A DNA stretch of 64,000 nucleotides from Cohnella sp. SGD-V74 (GCF_003001675.1 NZ_PVYW01000013.1:1-64000), one strand, 5' to 3'; positions 1-9,025 are shown, counted from the first letter of the stretch. The notes: a model not told the origin generated them from the sequence alone. Program-made: numbers and translations.

Positions 1-42
1 CAATCGTTGCCGAACACGTGCCGAATGCATCAGTCTTAATAC

Positions 43-269
43 TTAGCCTACGCCAGCTCCCACTGATCTCAAGGTGGGGGCTATTTGACGCTTACGCTGA
101 TGCTGATAATCGTCCAGAACGAAGTAGAACACATAGTTCAACAGCGTAAGCACCGCTTGGAATTTCTGTTCAGGCTCCAGCGGCGTCGATTCCACGCAGA
201 GCAGCGTACGATTGGTGAAACGGATGTAGTCCGGCTCGTGAGGCAGCGTCAGCATCATAAGCTGCTTGG
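43..269 (-). pseudogene. TetR-family repressor, C-terminal remnant
   Basis: Read on the minus strand from about 269 to the stop at 43, this gives roughly 75 residues that look like the ligand-binding half of a TetR/AcrR repressor (segment QLMMLTLPHEPDYIRF, then a hydrophobic helix LLNYVFYFVLDD). The DNA-binding helix-turn-helix half is missing. At 268-270 the reading turns into the antisense of the MATE remnant, so two gene halves meet at one point. TetR repressors often sit divergent to an exporter gene, which suggests a former TetR/MATE pair that lost its shared 5' regions. It cannot work as a repressor. The family call rests on the C-terminal half alone. Confidence 0.5.
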
Positions 270-600
270 AGCAGGTTTGTTCACGAATGACCCGCAGCTC
301 ATCGAGATGGGCAGCTACATTCTGCATGTGACGTTCTTATCCTTGCTCATTACGGGAATGACCACGTTGTTTACGGGAATCTTCCAGGCCACAGCGCAAG
401 GAACCGCCGCGTTTGTGATGTCGATTATCCAAGGAGTTACCTTGATTCCCGTGCTCTATATCGCCAACCAAATAAACGGCTTTCACGGGGTGGTCTGGTC
501 GCTCGTCATCGCGGACGCCGTCGCATTCCTGGTCGGCGCCGCTATGCTGTACGTTCTTCGGAACAAATTGCAGCCGGAGTTGGAGGCTTTAGTTCAGTAG
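268..600 (+). pseudogene. MATE-family efflux transporter, C-terminal remnant
   Basis: From about 268 to the TAG at 598-600 the plus strand reads as the last ~110 residues of a MATE-type multidrug exporter, starting at GAGLFTNDPQLIEMGSYIL and including three predicted membrane helices (LLITGMTTLFTGIF, GVTLIPVLYIANQI, VIADAVAFLVGAAMLYVL). Intact MATE proteins have about 450 residues and 12 helices, so three quarters of the gene is gone. Upstream of 268 the frame stays open but is only the antisense of the TetR remnant. The fragment has no start codon or ribosome site of its own and is almost certainly dead. Confidence 0.7.
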
Positions 601-719
601 AGGACATGATGGCCTAACGAATTCATATTTCACAGGATCCGTAATCGATCGCAACAAGTTCGCAACATCAGGCTGTTAGACTGGAAAAATGAATTATGCA
701 GTAGAAGGAGGTTAGGAGA

Positions 720-1109
720 ATAGAAGAAGCAAAAAAGCATAAAAAGCTTATCGTCGTTCTGGCCGTCATCGCATGCATCAGGCCGATCATGAGCATAACC
801 GGCCTGTCGGAGCAAATCGGCCAACCGGTCGCGAGCCTCTCCGCTACAGCGATCATTACGCTTGTCTGGATCGCGGCAGTCGTATACGCTCGCGTTCGCC
901 AACCGATTGTCGTTCTGATGTTCGCCGGCATCGCCTACGGTCTGTTGGCCATTGTTCTCAGCGCCATTCTATCGCCGATTCTGAGCGGCCAACTGCAGGG
1001 GCCGATCTTGAACCCCTTAGCCATCGTCAGCGTGCTTGTCACCAATGCGATATGGGGCATCATCGCCGGTCTTCTAGCTCTCGTTCTAACACGTCTTCGC
1101 CGATCGTGA
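720..1109 (+). CDS. small four-helix membrane protein, probable ATA start
   Basis: Hydrophobic protein of about 129 residues with four likely membrane helices (LIVVLAVIACIRPIMSI, ATAIITLVWIAAVVYA, IVVLMFAGIAYGLLAIVL, AIWGIIAGLLALVL) and a basic C-terminus. The first usual start is the ATG at 789, but that would cut the first helix in half. The open frame runs back to a TAG at 702, and a strong AAGGAGG at 705-711 sits 8 bases before an ATA at 720, giving EEAKKHKK before the first helix. ATA is a rare start; a mutated ATG is equally possible. Function not recognised. It converges on the YesM-like gene. Confidence 0.6.
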   Translation: MEEAKKHKKLIVVLAVIACIRPIMSITGLSEQIGQPVASLSATAIITLVWIAAVVYARVRQPIVVLMFAGIAYGLLAIVLSAILSPILSGQLQGPILNPLAIVSVLVTNAIWGIIAGLLALVLTRLRRS

Positions 1110-1131
1110 TCGCACATCGGGCGATCCATAT

Positions 1132-1150
1132 GGGGAGGGGCGAACTCCCC
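1132..1150. terminator. GC-rich hairpin between convergent genes
   Basis: GGGGAG and CTCCCC form a perfect 6-bp stem around a 7-base loop. It lies between the 3' ends of the small membrane protein gene and the yesM-like gene, where a shared terminator is expected. No clear T-run follows on either strand, so termination is only suggested. Confidence 0.35.
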
Positions 1151-1179
1151 GAGACCTGATACAGTTCCTTCGCATCGAG

Positions 1180-2931
1180 TTATGAATCAGCCGATATTAA
1201 CGGGATAACCGGCAGGACGATCCTCACTTGCGTGCCTTGACCGACGACGCTCTGAATATCGACTCCGTAATCTTTGCCGTAATGCAGCTTGATTCGCTCA
1301 TCGACGTTGCGTATGCCGTAACCGATCTTCTCCGTTCCCGCCCCCAGAATGGCGTTGATCGTCTCCTGCTTCATGCCGAGCCCGTTGTCGCTGACCGTCA
1401 TGACGATCGTATCGGACTGGCGCTCGATCCGGATATCGATCGAGATCTCATCATCGTACCAAGCATGCTCCAGCACGTTCTCGACAAATGGCTGCAGAAC
1501 GAACTTGACCGTCTCGTAACGCTCCGTTCCCGGTTGGATATCGATGCTCGTGAGAATCCGGCTTGCGTATTTGATATTCTGGATGTTGAGGTACGATTCG
1601 ATAATCTGGACTTCCTTCTCGATCGAGATGAGCATCTCTCCGCGATTCAGCGTCAGCCGGTAGAACTTCGCCAGCTCCCGGATAATCTCGTGCAGCTTGG
1701 CGATCTCCCCGAGCTTCGCCATCCGGCTGATGGACGAGAACGTATTGTTCAGGAAGTGCGGATTGATCTGAGCGTGCAGAATTTGCAGCTCCGCCTCCTT
1801 CTTCTCCAGCTTGCTCACGTATACTTCGTCGATCAGTTGCTGGGTTGTCGCCGCCATATCGTTGAACGACTCCGCGATATCGGCGAATTCGTCCCTTCCC
1901 TTGTATCCGATTCTCCGCCCGTAATCGCCCTCCTTGAAAGCCTGCAGCGAATGGATCAGCTTCATGAACCGTTTGGAAAACATTTTCGAAATAAACAAGC
2001 TGGCCAGTGTCAGCACAACGATGCTGAGCAAGCATACGAACACGGTTAACGTCTGCACCTTCTGCAGCTGTTCCCGAATCGAATCGACCGGAACAAGCGC
2101 GACTACCGTTGCGGGAATGTCGCCGAGGCTCTTCTCGATCCGGATGTAGTCCGTTTCGTTGATCTCCCCGCGCTCTTCCTCGCCTTCGGCCGCCTCGTCC
2201 GGATACAGCCTCCCCCCGCCGCCGTCCAGGACAAATAGCCGCGAGTTGTCGCCCAGCTCGCCAAACGCAGTGCCCTCGAACAGATCCTTCAGCTTGACCG
2301 ACACGCGTATGAGACCGATTAGCTCGAACGTATCGTAATTGATCAGCGGCCTCAGCAACGAGATATACCCGTACTTCTTGTCCAACTCCACCTGTCTCCA
2401 TTGAAAATCGACCGGAGAAAGCTGCAGCGACTCCCGAAACCACGGTTCCCCTTCGACCCGGCTCGCGTGCTTGATTTCGTACTGACGCTCTCCGGCTTCC
2501 AGCACCTGCTCCGTCTCCAGGTAGTACACCTCGCCGATCGTCGGATTGTTCAGATAGACGGTCAGCCGCACTTTGGATTTCGGAAGCTGAGAGGCCGCCT
2601 CCAGCCGCGGCAAGATGTATTGCGTCGTAATTTGATGGCGTTCCCAATCGAGAAAATAACCCGAGAGGTAACGCGACAACGTCTGGTCCGAATAGACCGC
2701 TTCGGCGCTTCGGCTCACGTCGTCCACGCGAAACTGCATATTGTTCGCAATCTGATGGACGGCCACGTCCAGGTTGTCTCTCGTGTTCTGCTCGATTTCT
2801 TTCGAAGAAGTCAGGTATGCGTAAGCGCCGATCACGATGACCGGAATAAGCACGAGAATCAAATACGATGCGAGAAGCTTGTACCGGATCGGCACGTACT
2901 TCGACTTGGTCGCTTGGCTCAATTCGCTCAT
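1180..2931 (-). CDS. YesM-type sensor histidine kinase
   Basis: Membrane kinase of 583 residues that should phosphorylate the YesN-like regulator encoded just before it (8 bp apart). One helix lies near residues 20-40, an extracellular sensor region runs to about 293, a second helix spans about 294-314, and a HAMP linker reaches about 366. The His_kinase (LytS/YesM type) domain has the phospho-acceptor motif QINPHFLNNTF with His near 393; most relatives have YN instead of NN. An N-box (QPFVENVLEHAW) and G-boxes (DNGLGM, GYGIRN) follow. It is the last gene of the sugar-uptake operon. Pairs of this class usually sense extracellular carbohydrate or its binding protein and switch on the neighbouring transporter; the ligand here is unknown. 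Confidence 0.92.
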   Translation of the reverse strand: MSELSQATKSKYVPIRYKLLASYLILVLIPVIVIGAYAYLTSSKEIEQNTRDNLDVAVHQIANNMQFRVDDVSRSAEAVYSDQTLSRYLSGYFLDWERHQITTQYILPRLEAASQLPKSKVRLTVYLNNPTIGEVYYLETEQVLEAGERQYEIKHASRVEGEPWFRESLQLSPVDFQWRQVELDKKYGYISLLRPLINYDTFELIGLIRVSVKLKDLFEGTAFGELGDNSRLFVLDGGGGRLYPDEAAEGEEERGEINETDYIRIEKSLGDIPATVVALVPVDSIREQLQKVQTLTVFVCLLSIVVLTLASLFISKMFSKRFMKLIHSLQAFKEGDYGRRIGYKGRDEFADIAESFNDMAATTQQLIDEVYVSKLEKKEAELQILHAQINPHFLNNTFSSISRMAKLGEIAKLHEIIRELAKFYRLTLNRGEMLISIEKEVQIIESYLNIQNIKYASRILTSIDIQPGTERYETVKFVLQPFVENVLEHAWYDDEISIDIRIERQSDTIVMTVSDNGLGMKQETINAILGAGTEKIGYGIRNVDERIKLHYGKDYGVDIQSVVGQGTQVRIVLPVIPLISADS

Positions 2932-2938
2932 CGTCGTC

Positions 2939-4513
2939 TCAGCCCTGCTTTCTGTAGTCTCCCGGCGTCATGCCGAACATTTCCTTGAAGGTGCGGTTAA
3001 AATACGGCAAGCTGCTGTAGCCGACCGCTTCAGCGATTTCGTATATTTTCATCCGAGGGGATTGCAGCAGTTCCTTGGCCCGTTCCAGCTTCTCCTTCAC
3101 GATGTAATCGTTGAAGCTCATGCCGACCTGCTCCTTGAACAAATAACCGAAGTGATTCGGCGAATAAGCGAAATGGGTGGCCGTTTCCTTCAACGTGATC
3201 ATCTCCGACATCCGGGAACGAACGTAAGCTTGAATCTCGGGAAACAGCCGCCACTCCTTAAGTTGCTTCCTTCTATACAGTGATTCGGAAACCTCGAAGG
3301 CGGTGCGCCGCAGCCAGGATTTCATATCCTCGATCGTCTCGATCGTCTCCAGATAAGCCAGATTATCGCCGCCCCATTCCGAATAGCCGGACAATGTCGA
3401 TTGCAGCGATTCGCCGTTCCCGTTCAAGTAGCCTTCGAGCCTGGAGAGAATTTGCATAGAGAATAGACGCACTTTGACCGGCTCCGAATAACGGTTGACC
3501 GTGTCGAACAGATCGTCGATTCGGTCGCAGATCTCCACAAGTCCGTACGAGCTAATCGCCACGAACAATTGATCGAGTATCGCGTTGACATCCTTCGTAT
3601 CCTTCACGATGACCTGTTCCAGCGCGCCGGGCTTAATGAGCCTGTCCTTGCCGAGAAACATCTTGCATCCGATCAATTCCTTCGCTTCGCGAAACGATTC
3701 GTGCAATTCGGAGAGCGAGGCGGCGCTGGTGCCGTATGCGGCGGTTGCGGTATAGACTTCATTGCTCCGGATTTCCCCCAGCAGCTCCTCCATCCGCGCA
3801 TCAAGCCGTTCTGTATCTCCGCCGGCATAGATCAACGCGATCCGATTCTGCGCCAGCCGGCACTCCAGACCCAGCTCGTGCTCCGCCGCGAAGGCTTCGA
3901 TCCTGCCCAACGCTCGGTCGAGCGCGTCCGCCTGCCGGGCCCCGCCTTGCATGCTTCTCGCATTGTCGATCTCGATCACGGCGGCGTGTACCGTCCCTTG
4001 CGGCAGCTTGATCGGATATTGAGACAGGAAAGTATGAATGGTGGCATCGTCGATCGTGCCTTCCAGCAAATGACGCAGAAAGTCCTGCCGAACGAAATCG
4101 AAATCCACCAGATCAGGCCCGGCAGTCTTGCGCGTCCGATTGTCCAGCTCGGCCACGACTTTGCGCAGCAGGTCCGTCACTTCATCATCGTCGACGGGCT
4201 TCAGAATGTATCCGTCCGCTTTTAGCTGCAGCGCGCCTTTGGCATATTCGAAATCCTGGTATCCGCTAATGAAGATCGTCTTCAGCTCCGGCTGCCGCTG
4301 CAGGCACAGCCGCGTCAGCTCCAGTCCCGACATAACGGGCATTCGGATGTCGGATATGAGAATATCGACTTCGTTGTCCTGAACGTAACCGAGAGCCGCC
4401 AGCGGTTTGTTGGCGCTGAATACGATTTCGATGCCGAGTTCCTCCCACGGGATGAGCTGCTGCAAGCCTATCAGATCGAATTGTTCGTCGTCTACCAGGA
4501 CCGCTTTGTACAT
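2939..4513 (-). CDS. YesN-type response regulator with AraC DNA-binding domain
   Basis: 524-residue regulator: receiver domain at about 1-120 with phospho-acceptor Asp55 (ILISDIRMP) and an acidic pocket (DDE at 8-10), a long middle segment, and a C-terminal AraC-type double helix-turn-helix from about 420 (motifs EIAEAVGYSSLPYFNRTFKE and MTPGDYRKQG). It is the partner of the downstream YesM-type kinase. The ATG at 4513 follows an AAGGAG-like site. It lies directly after the solute-binding protein gene, separated by a hairpin that may attenuate read-through. The likely targets are the transporter genes upstream on the same strand. Confidence 0.92.
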   Translation of the reverse strand: MYKAVLVDDEQFDLIGLQQLIPWEELGIEIVFSANKPLAALGYVQDNEVDILISDIRMPVMSGLELTRLCLQRQPELKTIFISGYQDFEYAKGALQLKADGYILKPVDDDEVTDLLRKVVAELDNRTRKTAGPDLVDFDFVRQDFLRHLLEGTIDDATIHTFLSQYPIKLPQGTVHAAVIEIDNARSMQGGARQADALDRALGRIEAFAAEHELGLECRLAQNRIALIYAGGDTERLDARMEELLGEIRSNEVYTATAAYGTSAASLSELHESFREAKELIGCKMFLGKDRLIKPGALEQVIVKDTKDVNAILDQLFVAISSYGLVEICDRIDDLFDTVNRYSEPVKVRLFSMQILSRLEGYLNGNGESLQSTLSGYSEWGGDNLAYLETIETIEDMKSWLRRTAFEVSESLYRRKQLKEWRLFPEIQAYVRSRMSEMITLKETATHFAYSPNHFGYLFKEQVGMSFNDYIVKEKLERAKELLQSPRMKIYEIAEAVGYSSLPYFNRTFKEMFGMTPGDYRKQG

Positions 4514-4558
4514 GATTAATCTCCTTAGCGTCGAACTTAAGCTGCGATATATGTCTAA

Positions 4559-4585
4559 AGAGGATATACGTTAAGTATATCCTCT
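4559..4585 (-). terminator. hairpin after the solute-binding protein gene
   Basis: AGAGGATATA and TATATCCTCT form a perfect 10-bp stem with a 7-base loop, directly between the stop of the solute-binding protein gene and the start of the yesN-like gene. On the minus strand only TTT follows. It may protect the mRNA end or act as a partial terminator that keeps the binding protein more abundant than the regulators. Confidence 0.55.
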
Positions 4586-4604
4586 CCGGATTCAAATGCC
4601 TTTC

Positions 4605-6308
4605 TTATTTTAATCCCATGATCTTCAGATTATCTTGCCACTTGGCCGTCTTCCAGTCCAGCAGCTTCTGATATTGCAGCTTCTCCGCTTCCGTCTTTGC
4701 TCCTTCGATAATGTTCAGTACGGCCGCATCATTCGAAGCGAAGACGATTTTCGAGATGATTTGCTTCTGATGGTCCTTGAAGCGCTGCTGAATAATCCCC
4801 TCGTCGCTATCCGGAGCCGGATCCAGGTTGGAGAACTCCGTTACGTTTCTCGTCGTCTGGAACGATACCGTATATTGCGCGATCGTCGTCCAATCCTGCG
4901 CTTCTTCCGGAAGCAGCTGCTCGCGCTTCGCTTTCGTCGTATCGACGTACACCGTATTGCCATACCAGTTGAACTCGCCGATCTTCAGCTCGTCGTACGC
5001 TTTCGGATCGCGATTTTTGTATGCGTCGTTCGGTACCGGCACGCCGTCGACCACTTCGTCGTAGAACAGTCCCGGAGGTCCGAAGAAGAAGATTTGTTGC
5101 CCTTCCTCGCTGATCGCCCAGTTCATGTAAGCGAAGATCGCTTCCGGATCTTTGGCGTTCGTCGTAATGACGTTTACGTTCCAGCCCAGCGTATTATAGC
5201 CGCCCGGATATACTTTGTTTTTGTCCACGCCGTCCTGATGGAACGGCCAGATCACGTCATATCCCGCTTCCGGATCCGCAGCGCGAAGAATGTTGTTCGC
5301 TTCCCGCCCGATGCCTTCGACAACGGCGTCGAAGGCGCCGAATACGGCGATCTTACCGTTATTAAGCTTCTCGAGAACTTGGTCGCGCGTCTGCGTAAAC
5401 GCGTCTTTCGAAGTCAGTCCGTCGCGGAACAGGCGGCTTGCGAATAGCGCCGTGTCGACGAAACCCTGGTCCTCGTAGATCGACTGGAACTTGTCGTCCT
5501 GCGGCACGCCGTTGCCGACGAACATCGGCGTGCGGCCGTCCGCCGAGCCGCTGTACAGCAATCCGAAAAGTTGCGATTCGCCGTCGCGCACTTCGCCGAA
5601 ATCAATCGGCACGACATCGGGATATTTCTCTTTGACCTGTCTCAGATAGTCTTCCAGTTGGGACCAGGTTTCCAGTTGCGGAGAGCCGAGCTCTTTATGA
5701 ATTTTACGATTGATCAAGTAGGCCGCATTGCCGTTGCCTTGGTCTCCGTTGATGAACCAGTTCGGAACTTGATACAACTTGCCGTCTTCGCTGCGGAGCA
5801 TGTTGAGCGTTTCTTCCCCGATCGTCTGTGCGAACTCCGGATATTTCTCCAGATACGGATCGAGCGCGACGAGCTTGCCCGCACTGACCAGACGATCCAC
5901 GTCCTTGCCGCGATCCAGCACGATCGCGTCAGGCAGCTGATTGGAGACGATCATTGTGTTCAGCTTATTCGCCGCCGCGCCGTTCGATTGAATCGGCTCC
6001 ATGACGACGCCCAGATTTTCCGTGATCCACTGTCCATGCGGGCGCTCCTCCCAAGTCGGGGCCGTATACCAGTCGTAATGGACGTATTGTGTGAAGGTAA
6101 CCGGTTTCACCTTGCCGCGAGGCGTTCCGTCGCCTTCCGGAGCCTTGCTCTCCGCCGGACTTGCCGAACTTTCGCTCGCAGGCGGCGCAGATGACGCCTG
6201 CCCCCCGTTTCCGCTTCCTTCGTTATTGCTAGAGCATGCGGCCAGGACAAGCGTTAATGCAAGCGTTAATGCAAGCAGACCGTACAACGATTTGTTTACC
6301 CTTTTCAT
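4605..6308 (-). CDS. sugar ABC transporter solute-binding lipoprotein (LplA-like)
   Basis: Extracellular family-1 solute-binding protein of about 567 residues, the capture subunit of the importer whose two permeases are encoded just upstream. The ATG at 6308 is chosen because AGGAGA precedes it at good spacing. The signal peptide ends in a lipobox (LVLAAC) with Cys25 as the lipid-modified residue, followed by a low-complexity Ser/Ala/Pro linker. The body is rich in Trp and Tyr, as expected for an oligosaccharide binder. As in other LplA/LplB/YtcP systems, no ATPase gene lies in the operon, and such importers are known to share a general MsmX-type ATPase. The substrate cannot be read from sequence. 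Confidence 0.92.
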   Translation of the reverse strand: MKRVNKSLYGLLALTLALTLVLAACSSNNEGSGNGGQASSAPPASESSASPAESKAPEGDGTPRGKVKPVTFTQYVHYDWYTAPTWEERPHGQWITENLGVVMEPIQSNGAAANKLNTMIVSNQLPDAIVLDRGKDVDRLVSAGKLVALDPYLEKYPEFAQTIGEETLNMLRSEDGKLYQVPNWFINGDQGNGNAAYLINRKIHKELGSPQLETWSQLEDYLRQVKEKYPDVVPIDFGEVRDGESQLFGLLYSGSADGRTPMFVGNGVPQDDKFQSIYEDQGFVDTALFASRLFRDGLTSKDAFTQTRDQVLEKLNNGKIAVFGAFDAVVEGIGREANNILRAADPEAGYDVIWPFHQDGVDKNKVYPGGYNTLGWNVNVITTNAKDPEAIFAYMNWAISEEGQQIFFFGPPGLFYDEVVDGVPVPNDAYKNRDPKAYDELKIGEFNWYGNTVYVDTTKAKREQLLPEEAQDWTTIAQYTVSFQTTRNVTEFSNLDPAPDSDEGIIQQRFKDHQKQIISKIVFASNDAAVLNIIEGAKTEAEKLQYQKLLDWKTAKWQDNLKIMGLK

Positions 6309-6403
6309 TTGTCTTCTCCTCTCGAACATGTATTCGATATGTTATAAGCCAACCGACGCGCATCGCCAGCCGCCTGTACAACCAAGGTTTTTCGCTCTGC
6401 TGC

Positions 6404-7291
6404 CTATTCTTTCAGAGAGCCGATCAGGACGCCTTTGACGAAATACTTCTGAAGGAACGGGTAGACCATGAGAATCGGCAGCGTCGCGACCATCATTGTC
6501 GCCATCTGCAGCGATTTGACGGTGACCGAATTGGCCACCATGCTCGCCGCATGCGAGTTGAGATTGCTCATCAGCGAAGCCGTCGTGCCGGCGTTGATGA
6601 TCTGAACGAGCAGCGTCTGCAGCGGGATCAGGTCCTGCGTGCTGATGAAGATCGCCGGAATGAACCAGTCGTTCCAGAGGAACACCGCGGTGAACAGCGA
6701 CAGCGTCGCGATCACCGGTCCCGACAGCGGCAGCACGATTCGGAAGAAGATTCCGAAGTTCGACGCGCCGTCGATCTTGGCCGATTCCTCGAGCCCGTCG
6801 GGCAGACTCATGAAGAAGGTACGGAAAATAATCATATTGTACACGCTGATCATCCCGTGCATCACGAGAAACGCGAACGTATCGTACAACTGCAGGTTAT
6901 AGACGACAATAAAGTAAGGAATGAGACCCCCGTTGAAAAACATCGTGAAAACAGCCAGAATCGTGTACGTCTTCTTAAATACGATGCCTTTCTTGGACAT
7001 CGCGTACGCAAACATCGACGTAAAGAACATAGCCAGTGCCGTGCCGACTACCGTGCGGACAATCGTAATGAAATACGCTTGGAAGATATGCTTTTCCTTA
7101 AAGACGATCTCATAGTTCTCGAACGTAAATTGCCGCGGCCAGAACGTAATGCCGCCGATCGCCGTGTCCGATCCGACATTGAATGAAAGCACTAACGAAT
7201 TCCAGAACGGATAGAAAGTAATGAAAGCCAATATCGAAAGTAGAATATAGATGACGGTTTTCATGATTTTGTCGCCAGCGGATAGTTTCAT
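6404..7291 (-). CDS. carbohydrate ABC transporter permease (YtcP/LplC-like)
   Basis: 295-residue inner-membrane permease with six predicted helices and the ATPase-contact EAA loop (EESAKIDGASNFGIFFRIVLP) near residue 185. The C-terminus ends in KGVLIGSLKE, typical of YtcP/LplC proteins. It forms the translocation pore together with the LplB-like permease encoded 30 bp upstream and feeds from the lipoprotein encoded downstream. The ATG follows an AGGTGAGACG-type site. Confidence 0.92.
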   Translation of the reverse strand: MKLSAGDKIMKTVIYILLSILAFITFYPFWNSLVLSFNVGSDTAIGGITFWPRQFTFENYEIVFKEKHIFQAYFITIVRTVVGTALAMFFTSMFAYAMSKKGIVFKKTYTILAVFTMFFNGGLIPYFIVVYNLQLYDTFAFLVMHGMISVYNMIIFRTFFMSLPDGLEESAKIDGASNFGIFFRIVLPLSGPVIATLSLFTAVFLWNDWFIPAIFISTQDLIPLQTLLVQIINAGTTASLMSNLNSHAASMVANSVTVKSLQMATMMVATLPILMVYPFLQKYFVKGVLIGSLKE

Positions 7292-7321
7292 CGTCTCACC
7301 TCGTTTTTCGATTCCGGCCGC

Positions 7322-8263
7322 TTACCATAAGCTCGTGTCGCCCATTTTTCTTGCCGCTCTGTTGGCTACGACAAGCAATAGGACGCTTAACAACGATTTG
7401 AACAGCCCGACCGCGGCGGAATACGAGTAGCGCTGGTTTAGAATGCCCATCTGATACACGTACGTATCGATGACATTGGCAACCGGGAGCAAGATGCCGT
7501 TGTTCAACTGCTTGGTCATGACCAGGATATCCTCGTAACCCGCGTTCAGAATGTTGCCGATCGCAAGAATCAGGAAGATGACCATAATCGGCATAATGTT
7601 CGGAATCGTCACGAGGAAGATCTGCTTGAACCGGCTCGCGCCGTCGATCGACGCCGATTCGTATTGCGCCGGATCGATGCCTACGATGGCGGCCAGATAG
7701 ACGATCGAGCCGAAGCCGATCTCTTTCCATACGTTAAGCGATACAAGTACGCCCCAGAAATAATCCGGCGTAGACAGCCAGTTGACCGGCTCCTGGATCA
7801 AGCCGATCGCAAGCAGCAGGCTGTTCAATGCGCCTTGATCGACCGCCAGCATCGAGAAAGCCATGCCCGAGATGACGACCCAGGACATGAAATGCGGAAT
7901 ATAAGTAATCGTCTGCACCGCCCGCTTGAACAATCCGCCCACCTCGTTAAGCAGCAGGGCCAGGATGATGGGGGCCGGGAAGCCGATGATCAGCTTCAGC
8001 AGGCTGATGCTGAACGTATTGCGCATAATCTCCCAGAATTCGGGCGACTCGACGAACATCGTGAAATGCTTCATGCCTACCCACGGACTTTCGAACAAGC
8101 CTTTGAACAAATTGAAATCCTGGAAGGCGATCAATACGCCCCACATCGGACCGTAACTGAAAATAATAAGGAACAGGAGCGCCGGCCAGATCATCACTTG
8201 AAACTCCCATTGCCGGATAAAGCGAACCCACACCGATTCCGTTATCGCTTTGCTGTTTTTCAT
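7322..8263 (-). CDS. ABC transporter permease (LplB-like)
   Basis: First gene of the uptake operon. 313-residue permease with a long first helix (VMIWPALLFLIIFSYGPMWG), the family signature GVLIAFQDFNLFKG, and the EAA loop (YESASIDGASRFKQIFLVTIP) near residue 205. It pairs with the YtcP-like permease. The start follows a GGTGAGGG site. The 270 bp upstream presumably carry the operon promoter, but no confident -35/-10 pair is visible. Family members import poly- or oligosaccharides in Paenibacillus and Bacillus. Confidence 0.92.
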   Translation of the reverse strand: MKNSKAITESVWVRFIRQWEFQVMIWPALLFLIIFSYGPMWGVLIAFQDFNLFKGLFESPWVGMKHFTMFVESPEFWEIMRNTFSISLLKLIIGFPAPIILALLLNEVGGLFKRAVQTITYIPHFMSWVVISGMAFSMLAVDQGALNSLLLAIGLIQEPVNWLSTPDYFWGVLVSLNVWKEIGFGSIVYLAAIVGIDPAQYESASIDGASRFKQIFLVTIPNIMPIMVIFLILAIGNILNAGYEDILVMTKQLNNGILLPVANVIDTYVYQMGILNQRYSYSAAVGLFKSLLSVLLLVVANRAARKMGDTSLW

Positions 8264-8370
8264 TCCCTCACCATCTTCTTCTCTTTATATCCCTGATTCT
8301 AAGCGAGACGCCTCCCTCCAGCCAGCGCACGACCCAACGATTAATTGAACAAATCAACGAAAGTCCGGAA

Positions 8371-8400
8371 GTAGTCCTCCCCTCCTACAAGGCGAGTTGC
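8371..8400. repeat. short dispersed repeat, copy 1
   Basis: The stretch beginning AGTCCTCCCCT, then CTACAAGGCGAG and TTGC, matches 24244-24269 with only a few differences. Both copies lie in gaps upstream of or between genes. The segment after it (GGGGCGAATCGCC) can fold into a small hairpin. No function can be assigned. Confidence 0.35.
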
Positions 8401-8455
8401 TCATAAATAGGGGCGAATCGCCTCTTGTGGGTACAGAAACATTAAAGCGCCAAAA

Positions 8456-8488
8456 AGACGACCAGCCTCTTATCTTGGCTGTCGTCTT
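8456..8488 (-). terminator. rho-independent terminator
   Basis: Hairpin with GACGAC-AGCC arms and one bulged base, followed on the minus strand by TTTTT (8452-8456). It lies just downstream of the MerR remnant and was probably that gene's terminator. Confidence 0.7.
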
Positions 8489-8532
8489 CTTCTGTTTCGT
8501 TACCTTATCATGATCATATCCGCATACCACGG

Positions 8533-8775
8533 TTAATGCTTAGATCTGCATCGGGTCTGAAAATTCGCTTTGCCCTCTAACACATCCCTTAAGAATATTT
8601 TCGATGCTTCCAATTTGGCTTCCAGCTTCTGAATATATTCAATTTTCCCCGTCACCAACGCTTTCTTCTCTATAGGGGAGCTCTCATTGACGAGCAGAAT
8701 TAATTCCTGAATCGTAAAGCCTAACGCGAGCAGCATTCTCACATCCTGCAAATATTCAACCACCTCTTCATCTAC
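8533..8775 (-). pseudogene. MerR-family regulator, C-terminal remnant
   Basis: About 78 residues beginning VDEEVVEYLQDVRMLLALGF, then FTIQELILLV and a coiled-coil-like helix (KIEYIQKLEAKLEASKIFL). This matches the second half of the MerR DNA-binding domain and the dimerisation helix. The winged-helix N-terminus is missing; a TAG lies directly before VDEE. It ends in a proper stop and terminator. Its broken end coincides (within a few bases of 8772) with the broken end of the nitroreductase remnant on the other strand, so both lost their 5' halves in one deletion. Confidence 0.6.
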
Positions 8776-9025
8776 CTAGAGAATTAAAGATCGAGATTGC
8801 CAAAATCGATGCCAGTTTATTTGCCATGCAGCTGATCTGGTAGCTCGCGCGCATGGGTATGATACGAATCCTATGGCAGGCTTTGAAGGCGATCGGATTG
8901 TTAGCGCATTTGATCTGGACGACGAACGGTATGTACCGGTCATGATCCTCTCTATCGGGAAAGTGAAAGAAGCAGGCCATGATTCTGTGCGCCTGCATAG
9001 TGAGCAAATTACCTTTTGGAGGTAA
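8770..9025 (+). pseudogene. nitroreductase-family remnant, frameshifted
   Basis: Two plus-strand frames together read as the C-terminal half of a nitroreductase: LPRELKIEIAKIDASLFAMQL up to about 8835, then after a frame change ADLVARAHGYDTNPMAGF and FDLDDERYVPVMILSIGKV to the TAA at 9023-9025. The family hallmark is the NPMAGF loop and the following VPVMILSIG strand. The FMN-binding N-terminal half is gone and a frameshift lies near 8835. It was likely the target gene of the divergent MerR regulator. Dead gene. Confidence 0.7.

Noticed and set aside
1228..2049. Long open frame (273 codons) on the plus strand
   Set aside because: It is antisense to the yesM-like gene, has no ribosome site and shows the biased composition of a shadow frame in GC-rich DNA. 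Many similar frames (for example 6236-7186, 10889-12568 and 28669-30651) were left out for the same reason.
8264..8455. Operon promoter for the sugar importer
   Set aside because: GATATAAAG lies near the start codon, but no convincing -35 box at the right distance could be found, so no promoter is annotated.
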